A stretch of DNA of 5,380 nt, taken from positions 1 to 5,380 of the forward strand of contig DAIEIZ010000045.1 in assembly GCA_027351145.1 (NCBI GenBank). The letters run 5' to 3'. The notes beneath the pieces were generated by a model that was given only the letters and a program-made list of their open reading frames with translations, did no database searches and was not told where the DNA came from. Shown one piece after another: positions 1 through 5,372 of this stretch. How positions within the stretch are numbered: the first letter of the stretch is position 1; every line of letters begins with the position of its first letter. A program made the position numbers and the translations under genes. This DNA is from Candidatus Moraniibacteriota bacterium. GTDB taxonomy: Bacteria > Patescibacteriota > Minisyncoccia > Moranbacterales > UBA2206.

Positions 1-2040
1 ATTTCAGCAGTAAATTCCAGTTCCATCACTTCCACTTCCGCCACCATCGCCTGGACCACCGATGAAAATTCCAGCTCCTATGTCGATTACGGCACAACTC
101 AAAATGTTTACACGAAAACGATAGGGAACAGTTCTGATGCAACAATGTCCCATACTGTCAATCTCACCAATCTCACCCCTAACACCACTTACTATTTCCG
201 TGTCCGTTCGGTGGATGGTGCGGGTAATGAGGCTCTGGATGATCATGGTGGAAGCAGTTATTCCTTTGAAACATTGCCACCGGATTTAGTCGGACCGGTT
301 ATTACATTTGATCCGTTGCATAATATTTCGGTAACGAAAACTTCGGCGACAATTAGCTGGGTGACGGATAAGAATTCAAGTTCTTTGATTGATTATGGCC
401 AGAATGCTGGAATCTATTTTGGAACTATCGGAAATAATGCGGATAAAGTTATGAATCACAGTATTACTATAAATAATTTAACAGCTAGCACTACCTACTA
501 CTTTCGCCTTACCTCCGCCGACAGCTCTTTTAATCAAACAATCGATGATAATCATGGAGCAGATTATTCTTTCACCACTAGTCCTAATGACGCAGCTATA
601 ACCTTTTCCGATGTTGCAGTCAGTTCTATTACCGATAACTCTGCCGTAATCACCTGGACAACTAATGAAAATGCCTACCCCTTTGTTGATTGGGGAGGAA
701 CAACAACTTACGGTAACGTGGTCGGCGCCGAAACAACGACAGCCAAAATTCACAGTGTTAAAATCACAGGACTCTCTGCCGGAATTGCCTATCATTTCCG
801 ACCAAGAGTTAAAGACATGCTGGGCAATTTTAGCTACTATGACAAGGACAGCAGTTTTACCACTGCAACTATCGCAATGCCAGTTAGCTCCACCGAATCA
901 GCCCCCACTATTTCTAGTTTGAGCGTGAGAAAAATCACCAGTTCAGAAGCGGAAATCACTTGGAAAACAGACAAGAAAACCAATGCTCTGGCGAAATATG
1001 CCCTGACTAGTACTTACGATCAAATGGCTGGAGAAGTGCTGTCTTCTTCACTAACAACAGATTATATCACCGATCATATTGTTACTTTGAATAACTTACT
1101 TTCCAATACCACCTATCATTTCGTAGCTATCTCTGTCGATATCTCCGGTAACATTGCCATTTCCAGTGACAAGACTTTTATTACCTCCAAACTGTCTTCT
1201 CTCTCTGGTGTAAAAGTTTCCACCATCACCCTGAGCAGTGCCATTATAACCTGGGAAACCAGCGACCCTACGACTTCCGAAGTGGACTATGGCAACACCA
1301 CCGGTTACGGCCAAACCAATGCTGACAAAAAATTAGTCAATACGCATAAAGTGGAGCTAACCAATTTGGGAAAAGGTCAGACTTATCATTTCCGTATCAA
1401 AAGTGAAGACAGGAATAAAAACATCACCGGTTCCGATGATTATGTTTTCGCTACTTTCGATCAACCAAAATTGGTCGATCACAAAGAAGATGAGCTATCT
1501 GATTCTTCTGTTGCTATTGCGTGGACCACCAGTACCCCGACTCAATCTTTTGTGGAATACGCTAACAAAGATGATGCTGGCAATGTTTTGACGCAAGGCG
1601 ATTCCAATCAAACAACAGACCATAAAATCACAATCAAAGAATTGACTCCCGGCACAAGCTACAGCTACAAGATTAAAGGCACTGACATTAACAGCAACTC
1701 ATTTGAATCGGACAGCTATGAATTTACCACCTCCAAAGATATCAGTTCTCCGGTCATAACGCAGGTCAGCACTAAGGCTTCTATCATCTCAGGGAAAGAA
1801 GATATGGTGCAAACAATTGTTTCTTGGTTGACCAATAAGCCAGCCACTTCCCAGGTAATTTTTGGAGAAGGAATCAAAAGCGATCCGGCCTATGAAGAAA
1901 AAACAAATCTGGATACAAATCTTTCCACTAACCATATTGTCGTTTTATCCAATTTCAAGCCGGGTGCGATGTATCACATTAAAGTTGCTTCGAAAGATAA
2001 GAATGATAACGAAACAATCTCACAAGGTTTTACCGTTTTG
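1..2040 (+). repeat. Seven tandem Fn3-like modules
   Basis: Approximate module limits are 1-279, 292-585, 586-870, 898-1188, 1198-1455, 1462-1734 and 1744-2040, judged from the recurring tryptophan (IAW, ISW, ITW, ITW, ITW, IAW, VSW) and the LxxxTxYxF strand. Modules 1 and 2 are the most alike. They share the IGN..(D).xM.H segment and a late (L/I)DDxxG..YSF(E/T)T insertion, a remnant of which (YYDKDSSFTT) is in module 3. Modules 4-6 lack it, and module 7 carries an extra stretch before its tryptophan. The similarity is at protein level; I see no long exact DNA repeat. Confidence 0.8.
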
Positions 2041-2127
2041 GCACCGAACAAAAACCAATCCATCATTCAAATCATCGTGGCCAACTTCGAACAATCATTC
2101 GGGTGGGTGAAAAAAATGGGACTCTGA
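1..2127 (+). CDS. Tandem fibronectin type III-like repeat protein, 5' end missing
   Basis: The reading frame is open from base 1 to the TGA at 2125-2127 (708 codons visible), so the start and any signal peptide lie upstream. The visible protein is seven beta-sandwich modules of about 85-100 residues. Each has the pattern (A/V)xIxWxT near its start, then (V/I)(D/E)(Y/W)G, then H.(V/I).(I/L)..L...(T/A).Y.(F/Y), and SxDxxxN near its end. This is typical of extracellular Fn3 or purple-acid-phosphatase N-terminal-like domains. Such arrays usually act as spacers, adhesins or carbohydrate- and protein-binding stalks on secreted proteins. The last 28 residues are a short, partly hydrophobic tail ending KKMGL; there is no LPXTG motif, no clear transmembrane anchor and no catalytic domain. 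Cysteine is absent from the visible part, which fits an exported protein. Fn3-like fold is confident; the specific role is unknown. No terminator is visible before the next gene. Confidence 0.9.
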   Translation: MSAVNSSSITSTSATIAWTTDENSSSYVDYGTTQNVYTKTIGNSSDATMSHTVNLTNLTPNTTYYFRVRSVDGAGNEALDDHGGSSYSFETLPPDLVGPVITFDPLHNISVTKTSATISWVTDKNSSSLIDYGQNAGIYFGTIGNNADKVMNHSITINNLTASTTYYFRLTSADSSFNQTIDDNHGADYSFTTSPNDAAITFSDVAVSSITDNSAVITWTTNENAYPFVDWGGTTTYGNVVGAETTTAKIHSVKITGLSAGIAYHFRPRVKDMLGNFSYYDKDSSFTTATIAMPVSSTESAPTISSLSVRKITSSEAEITWKTDKKTNALAKYALTSTYDQMAGEVLSSSLTTDYITDHIVTLNNLLSNTTYHFVAISVDISGNIAISSDKTFITSKLSSLSGVKVSTITLSSAIITWETSDPTTSEVDYGNTTGYGQTNADKKLVNTHKVELTNLGKGQTYHFRIKSEDRNKNITGSDDYVFATFDQPKLVDHKEDELSDSSVAIAWTTSTPTQSFVEYANKDDAGNVLTQGDSNQTTDHKITIKELTPGTSYSYKIKGTDINSNSFESDSYEFTTSKDISSPVITQVSTKASIISGKEDMVQTIVSWLTNKPATSQVIFGEGIKSDPAYEEKTNLDTNLSTNHIVVLSNFKPGAMYHIKVASKDKNDNETISQGFTVLAPNKNQSIIQIIVANFEQSFGWVKKMGL

Positions 2128-2133
2128 GTTTCA

Positions 2134-2142
2134 TGCTATAAT
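2134..2142 (+). promoter_or_regulatory. Extended -10 promoter for the ABC operon
   Basis: TGCTATAAT is a perfect extended -10 element (TGn plus TATAAT) immediately after the stop of the Fn3 gene. No TTGACA-like -35 stands at the right distance, which is acceptable for an extended -10 promoter. Transcription would start near 2149, giving a leader of about 26 nt. It would let the ABC pair be transcribed independently of the upstream gene, although read-through is also possible because no terminator separates them. Confidence 0.65.
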
Positions 2143-2161
2143 TCAATAAAGGTCAGTGTCT

Positions 2162-2167
2162 AAGGAG
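2162..2167 (+). promoter_or_regulatory. Shine-Dalgarno of the ABC ATPase gene
   Basis: AAGGAG lies 7 nt before the ATG at 2175. It fixes the start codon; the next in-frame ATG is at residue 111, inside the ATPase core. Confidence 0.8.
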
Positions 2168-2174
2168 ACAAAAA

Positions 2175-3605
2175 ATGGATTCATTATCTTTCAAAAACCA
2201 AATACTAAAAAATTCCAATCTTTCCAATGAGAAAAGTTTAGTCGTTGAAAGAAACAATGAATCAAAAGAACCTCTGGTGTTGATTCGTGATTTAAAAGTT
2301 GTGTATAATCTCGGCAAGCCAAATGAAAATGAAGCTTTGCGCGGAGTCAGTCTGGAAATTTATCCCCAGGAATATGTGATTTTTTTTGGTCCTTCCGGTT
2401 GCGGAAAATCAACGCTGGTTAATATTATCGCCGGTCTGGAAATTCCCACTGAAGGCGAAGCGATTATCGACAAACGCAGTTTGCATAAATTTTCTTCCAA
2501 TGAGATGGCGATGTTTCATCGTCGGGAAATTGGCATGGTCGCTCAAGCCTACAATCTCATTCCGACGCTAACCGTTTTGGGCAATGTTGTTTTGCCTAAA
2601 ATTTTTGAAAGAAAAAGCCGGCGGGAAAGAAGAAGAAGAGGCGAGGAATTGCTTTTGAAATTCGGTCTGGAAAAATTAGGCAAGCGGTTGCCTTCGGAAC
2701 TTTCCGGCGGGCAGCAACAACGAGTGGGAATCGCCAGGGCCTTGGTAAACGACCCTGCTATTATTTTAGCGGATGAAGCTGTGGGAAATTTGGACAGTGA
2801 GTCGGCACAAAATGTTTTAGAGATACTCAATCGCTTGAATGCAGATGATAAAAAAACCATCATTTCCGTTACGCATAATCCCGAGCATCTTTTCTATGCC
2901 GATCGGATTTTTCATATGAAAGACGGCAGGATTGTCAAGGTGGAAATCAATAAAGATAAGGTGCGAAAATTAAAACCAAAAGAGGGAAGTGATGCTGATG
3001 CGAACAGAAAAAAAACCGCACTGGAGCTTTTGATTGAAGCCTATCCGAATCTATCCGGCATGGATTTAAACACTATGATTGCGCCTTTTAAAGCCAAGAT
3101 GCTGACAGAATATTTGACTAATCGTTTTGAGGAATGGGAAATTGCGTTTCTGGAAAAAAAAATAGGCGATCGCTTGCTGGGCCGCTTGAATGAAATCGGA
3201 CTTATGCAGATTCTGGATGTATCCCATGATCAGGGCGGGTTGAATTTGAATATCAATTTAGCACGCTATTTTTCTCGAACGGTGGAAGGTATTTTTGAAG
3301 AAGCGATGCAGCTTAAGGAGAAAAGGAATATTTTGGAAACGGGGAGCGAGGAAGAAAAAGCTGGTGCGGTCAAAAATATTCGAACAATATTACTAAATGA
3401 CTTTGGCGGAAAATTAACTGATGAAAAAATGATTGCGTTAGACAAGGGAATTCAATTGAGATTGTTGAATCAAATTAGCCGCAAAGAGTTGCAGTCATTT
3501 CTCGACCGTCCATTTAATGAAGGAGGGGCGGGACTAAATAGTAAAACAGCCAAAAAAATAACGCAAAAACTAGAGCTTATTCTTTTGATGGAATTTGGAA
3601 CTTAA
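2175..3605 (+). CDS. MacB/LolD-type ABC transporter ATPase with duplicated C-terminal extension
   Basis: The 476-residue protein is an ATP-hydrolysing subunit of an ABC complex at the inner face of the membrane. The ABC core spans about residues 34-258: Walker A GPSGCGKST (72-80), Q-loop Q124, signature LSGGQ (176-180), Walker B IILADE with catalytic E201, D-loop NLDS (205-208) and switch H234. The core is closest in style to the LolD/MacB/FtsE group (EALRGVSLEI, GNLDSES, ADRIFHMKDGRIV). Two departures are visible: ADEAVGN replaces the usual ADEPTGN after Walker B, and the residue before the Q-loop glutamine is Ala rather than the common Phe. A very Arg-rich helix (145-156) precedes the signature. 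LolD-type ATPases normally end near residue 230; here about 215 more residues follow (262-476), largely helical and containing two related 60-residue units. A 34-residue polar leader precedes the core. The permease follows after 12 bp, so they are most likely one operon and one complex. The substrate is unknown. Confidence 0.93.
   Translation: MDSLSFKNQILKNSNLSNEKSLVVERNNESKEPLVLIRDLKVVYNLGKPNENEALRGVSLEIYPQEYVIFFGPSGCGKSTLVNIIAGLEIPTEGEAIIDKRSLHKFSSNEMAMFHRREIGMVAQAYNLIPTLTVLGNVVLPKIFERKSRRERRRRGEELLLKFGLEKLGKRLPSELSGGQQQRVGIARALVNDPAIILADEAVGNLDSESAQNVLEILNRLNADDKKTIISVTHNPEHLFYADRIFHMKDGRIVKVEINKDKVRKLKPKEGSDADANRKKTALELLIEAYPNLSGMDLNTMIAPFKAKMLTEYLTNRFEEWEIAFLEKKIGDRLLGRLNEIGLMQILDVSHDQGGLNLNINLARYFSRTVEGIFEEAMQLKEKRNILETGSEEEKAGAVKNIRTILLNDFGGKLTDEKMIALDKGIQLRLLNQISRKELQSFLDRPFNEGGAGLNSKTAKKITQKLELILLMEFGT
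3126..3593 (+). repeat. Internal duplication in the ATPase C-terminal extension (units 3126-3305 and 3414-3593)
   Basis: Residues 318-377 and 414-473 align over 60 positions without a gap. By eye, about 16 positions are identical, including L..K.I..RLL at the start, L...LD in the middle and GG.LN....A near the end; many others are conservative. The alignment may extend weakly upstream, to about residues 305 and 401. Between the units lies a charged linker (378-400, EKR, GSEEEK). I do not recognise the unit as a named domain. The units read as three or four amphipathic helices interrupted by a GG-containing loop (HDQGGLN and FNEGGAGLN). Confidence 0.65.
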
Positions 3606-3617
3606 AAAACAAAAGCT

Positions 3618-4832
3618 ATGTTTATCTTAGACAATATTGAGCTGGCGACGAGAAATTTTAAAACCAGAAAACTGCGTTCCTTTTTGACTGTGCTGGGAAT
3701 CAGTGTTGGCATTAGTACGATTCTTTTTTTAGTTTCTCTCGGTTATGGTTTGCAAAAAGTTTTGATTGAAAAAATTGCCACTTCTGACGCACTGCTGACA
3801 TTGGATGCGACTTCATCCGATCCGAAAATGATTAAAATTGATGACGTGATGCTAAATAGTCTTTCCAAGATTCCTAATGTGACGGGAATAAGTCCGCAAA
3901 AAACAGGCGTAACTTTATTGGGAATAAACGACTTATCCACTAGCGCAACTACCTATGCGGTGAGTGAATCTTTTCTTAAATTAAGCGGTGTGAACCCAGT
4001 TTATGGAGGGATATTTCATGGCGAAAAGGAAGCGAAAATAATCATCTCCAGTGCGACAGCTAAGTTGCTGGGTATTCAAAATGTTTCAGAAGCAATTGGC
4101 AAAGAAGTTTCTGTTGTGGTTGTGCTGAACAATAATAATGGAGATGTTAACGTTTCTTCCCCGAATGATAGTATGACTGTTCCCTTGGACGGTACTTTTC
4201 AGATTGTCGGCGTTGCGGATGATGATGCTAATAATTTTTGTTATTTACCCATTAATTGGTTTAGCGGAATTGGATCGGATGGCTATGACCAAATAAAGGT
4301 CAAAGTTGCCAGTCAAAATCAGCTGGAAGGTGCGCGCAAAGTATTGGTGGAAAAAGGACTTTCGGTTTCCGCACTTTCTGATACGGTCGACCAGGCGAAT
4401 AAAATTTTTAATGTGGTGCAAATAGTGCTTGCTGTCTTTGGCGTGGTTGCGCTTCTCGTTAGTGCAATCGGAATGTTTAACACGATGACGATTGCTCTTT
4501 TGGAGCGCACTGTAGAGATTGGCATTATGAAATCTCTGGGTGCAGCTAATCGAGAAATTCGCTTGCTCTTTTTAACCGAATCGATTATTATCGGATTTCT
4601 TGGCGGACTGGGAGGAATCTTATTTGGTCTTTTGGCATGCCAAGGATTCAATCGAGGTATTAATCTTTTGGCTAAAAATCTGGGTGGCCAAACGATCGAT
4701 ATTTTCTATACCCCCTTTTGGTTTATTGCTTTCGTGTTGATTTTTTCTACGCTCGTCGGTTTGTTTACCGGCATCTATCCGGCGCAGAGAGCGGCGAAGT
4801 TGAATTCTTTGGAGGCTTTGAGATATAAATAG
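3618..4832 (+). CDS. MacB/FtsX-family ABC transporter permease
   Basis: The 404-residue protein has the classic MacB-type plan of four transmembrane segments with one large extracytoplasmic domain. A short amphipathic N-terminal helix ending RNFKTRKLRSFLTVLGI leads into TM1 (about 21-44). The periplasmic-core-like domain covers about 45-260. TM2 is about 266-290, TM3 about 322-345 and TM4 about 367-389. The FtsX signature lies between TM2 and TM3 (ERTVEIGIMKSLGAANREIRL, beginning at 296 and including the coupling helix), and the end YPAQRAAKLNSLEALRYK is family-typical. The outer domain contains an Asn/Ser/Asp-rich insert (171-185). MacB-type proteins do not move substrates through the membrane; they transmit ATPase motion to the outside, as in lipoprotein extraction, toxin or peptide efflux, or hydrolase activation. 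The ATP-binding partner is the gene just upstream. There is no evident Shine-Dalgarno before the ATG (AAAAAACAAAAGCT), so translation may be coupled to the ATPase gene. The start is supported by the family-typical N-terminus. Confidence 0.92.
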   Translation: MFILDNIELATRNFKTRKLRSFLTVLGISVGISTILFLVSLGYGLQKVLIEKIATSDALLTLDATSSDPKMIKIDDVMLNSLSKIPNVTGISPQKTGVTLLGINDLSTSATTYAVSESFLKLSGVNPVYGGIFHGEKEAKIIISSATAKLLGIQNVSEAIGKEVSVVVVLNNNNGDVNVSSPNDSMTVPLDGTFQIVGVADDDANNFCYLPINWFSGIGSDGYDQIKVKVASQNQLEGARKVLVEKGLSVSALSDTVDQANKIFNVVQIVLAVFGVVALLVSAIGMFNTMTIALLERTVEIGIMKSLGAANREIRLLFLTESIIIGFLGGLGGILFGLLACQGFNRGINLLAKNLGGQTIDIFYTPFWFIAFVLIFSTLVGLFTGIYPAQRAAKLNSLEALRYK

Positions 4833-4897
4833 AAAATCTATGTAGTGTGGATAATTTGCAACAAAAACCTTCATTCGAGCCAAAAACAAAAAAAAGC

Positions 4898-4925
4898 TTG
4901 ACAAACTTTTTCAGTTTGCTATGAT
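4898..4925 (+). promoter_or_regulatory. Strong sigma-70-type promoter after the permease gene
   Basis: A consensus -35 TTGACA (4898-4903) is followed after 16 bp by TATGAT (4920-4925), which is preceded by TGc, giving an extended -10. The expected start is near 4932. No protein gene starts soon after; instead the transcript runs into a hairpin, a very short reading frame and a terminator. This suggests a small RNA or a regulated leader rather than an ordinary promoter. Confidence 0.8.
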
Positions 4926-4950
4926 AAACAAGCGTTAAAAATAGTTAGTA

Positions 4951-4983
4951 ATCCTTGGCTTTCCCGAGGGAATTTTCAAGGGT
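4951..4983 (+). promoter_or_regulatory. Hairpin overlapping a possible ribosome-binding site
   Basis: Bases 4951-4957 (ATCCTTG) pair with 4977-4983 (CAAGGGT), including one G-T pair. After an internal loop, TTCC (4961-4964) pairs with GGAA (4969-4972) around a CGAG tetraloop. The 3' arm contains AAGGG, the only Shine-Dalgarno-like sequence before the small reading frame at 4991. Folding would therefore hide that site. Confidence 0.5.
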
Positions 4984-4990
4984 GCAATAG

Positions 4991-5032
4991 ATGATATATT
5001 TAGTGATATTTTTTCAAAGAATAAGCGGGTGA
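4991..5032 (+). CDS. Possible 13-residue leader peptide
   Basis: ATG to TGA encodes MIYLVIFFQRISG. AAGGG (4978-4982) stands 8 nt before the ATG. The peptide is hydrophobic and aromatic, with no long run of a single amino acid that would name a regulating tRNA. The case for it is positional: the stop codon (5030-5032) falls in the first strand of the competing stems at 5025-5060, where a terminating ribosome would affect folding. A reading frame this short can arise by chance, so this is tentative. Confidence 0.25.
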   Translation: MIYLVIFFQRISG

Positions 5033-5060
5033 GTCGTTTTTTGTTTTTGCTCAAACCCGT
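5025..5060 (+). promoter_or_regulatory. Candidate antiterminator stem
   Basis: GCGGGT (5025-5030) can pair with ACCCGT (5055-5060), and the stem continues with GAG (5031-5033) against CTC (5050-5052), leaving AA (5053-5054) bulged. The loop is mostly T. This uses the same ACCCGT that forms the 5' arm of the terminator, so only one of the two structures can form. It is made first during transcription and has more pairs than the terminator stem. Confidence 0.45.
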
Positions 5061-5079
5061 TTTATTGCGGGTCTTTTTT
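5055..5079 (+). terminator. Rho-independent terminator, possibly conditional
   Basis: ACCCGT (5055-5060) pairs with GCGGGT (5067-5072) around the loop TTTATT, and is followed by TCTTTTTT to 5079. The stem is short (6 bp with one G-T pair) but GC-rich, and the T tract is good. The strand is plus only; the reverse complement has no T tract on the correct side. Confidence 0.7.
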
Positions 5080-5113
5080 ATTTCTCTCCACGAATTATTC
5101 GTAGAGGCTAGTA

Positions 5114-5163
5114 CGGAAACAGTCTGCTTAGTAGCACGAGACTGCTGAACATTCAAATTTCCG
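5114..5163 (+). repeat. Compound hairpin
   Basis: The outer stem is CGGAAA (5114-5119) with TTTCCG (5158-5163). It is followed directly on the 5' side by CAGTC (5120-5124) pairing with GACTG (5140-5144). TGCT (5125-5128) then pairs with AGCA (5133-5136) around a TAGT loop, with CGA bulged. A 13-nt single strand (5145-5157) lies on the 3' side between the stems. Confidence 0.5.
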
Positions 5164-5257
5164 CGTTAGTGCGAACCTTACCAACTGAATACAGGTCTTG
5201 ATCAAGTATCGGGTTTTCCGTCTGGCGGGAAGAAAGTCTGGTATGACGATCGATTCG

Positions 5258-5289
5258 TCTTAATATTTTTAAGAGGTAAAATATTAAGA
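5258..5289 (+). repeat. Perfect 12-bp inverted repeat with purine-rich loop
   Basis: TCTTAATATTTT (5258-5269) is exactly complementary to AAAATATTAAGA (5278-5289), with the 8-nt loop TAAGAGGT. It is AT-rich and has no T tract after it, so it is not a standard terminator. The AAGAGG in the loop resembles a Shine-Dalgarno, but no well-placed start codon follows. Its first two bases overlap the neighbouring stem 5245-5259. Confidence 0.6.
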
Positions 5290-5312
5290 AAAAGTAGGTA
5301 AATAAATGCAAA

Positions 5313-5346
5313 CTGCATGATTCCAGCGCTGCGTTGGATAGTGCAG
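5313..5346 (+). repeat. Compound hairpin
   Basis: CTGCA (5313-5317) pairs with TGCAG (5342-5346). After a 2x2 internal loop (TG and AG), AT (5320-5321) pairs with AT (5338-5339). With T5322 bulged, CCAGCG (5323-5328) then pairs with CGTTGG (5332-5337), including one G-T pair, around a CTG loop. Confidence 0.5.
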
Positions 5347-5352
5347 AGAAAT

Positions 5353-5372
5353 CAGTTAGCGATTGCTAACTG
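5353..5372 (+). repeat. Perfect 8-bp hairpin near the window end
   Basis: CAGTTAGC (5353-5360) pairs exactly with GCTAACTG (5365-5372) around a GATT loop. GCTAAC occurs again at 5372-5377, so a register-shifted pairing is also possible. There is no T tract before the window ends. Confidence 0.5.

Larger units (their letters stand above)
4932..5079 (+). ncRNA. Promoter-to-terminator leader transcript or small RNA, about 148 nt
   Basis: The segment is bounded by the promoter ending at 4925 and the T tract ending at 5079. Inside it are a hairpin at 4951-4983, a 13-codon reading frame at 4991-5032 and two mutually exclusive stems sharing 5055-5060. The layout fits an attenuated leader for something downstream. 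A free-standing small RNA is the alternative. I cannot match it to a known RNA family, and the regulated gene, if any, lies beyond the window. Confidence 0.5.
5084..5372 (+). ncRNA. Hairpin-dense non-coding region, structured RNA candidate
   Basis: No credible protein reading frame was found on either strand. Stems seen by eye are: CTCT/AGAG with ACGAA/TTCGT (5084-5106); CGGAAA/TTTCCG enclosing CAGTC/GACTG and TGCT/AGCA (5114-5163); ACCT/AGGT (5175-5196); TTTTCCG/CGGGAAG (5214-5232); GACGA/TCGTC (5245-5259); a 12-bp stem (5258-5289); a compound stem (5313-5346); and an 8-bp stem (5353-5372). The strand is inferred from the promoter upstream. The segment could be a structured RNA gene or the long leader of a gene beyond the window. 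I see no tRNA-like T-loop, no tmRNA or RNase P conserved core, no SRP motif, no rRNA match and no riboswitch core that I know. The element may continue past base 5380. Confidence 0.4.

Noticed and set aside
4846..4855. TGTGGATAAT as a possible extra promoter after the permease stop
   Set aside because: The TG is in the wrong register for an extended -10 and there is no -35; the promoter at 4898-4925 is far better.
4945..5146. Plus-strand open stretch reading through the leader and terminator (includes ...DDIFSDIFSKNK...)
   Set aside because: It has no ATG or good start with a Shine-Dalgarno. It crosses a clear hairpin and a T-tract terminator, and it ends without any recognisable domain. The promoter-hairpin-terminator reading explains the bases better.
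4935..5156. Minus-strand 73-codon frame over the leader region
   Set aside because: It is Lys/Arg/Ser-rich from AT-rich sequence, antisense to a good promoter and terminator, with no recognisable motif.
5197..5206. CTTGATCAAG palindrome as an operator
   Set aside because: A 10-bp palindrome alone is expected by chance fairly often, and no promoter lies next to it.
5226..5240. CGGGAAGAAAGTCTG compared with the RNase P RNA core GAGGAAAGTCC
   Set aside because: Only a loose resemblance; the other RNase P conserved segment (ACAGAA type) is absent, and these bases are better used in the 5214-5232 stem.
5306..5320. ATG-TGA frame of four codons, considered as a tmRNA-like tag or leader peptide
   Set aside because: It is too short and its Shine-Dalgarno-like sequence is about 30 nt away. 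Frames nearby do not end in a typical tmRNA tag (Leu-Ala-Ala), and the tRNA-like 5' core of tmRNA is missing.
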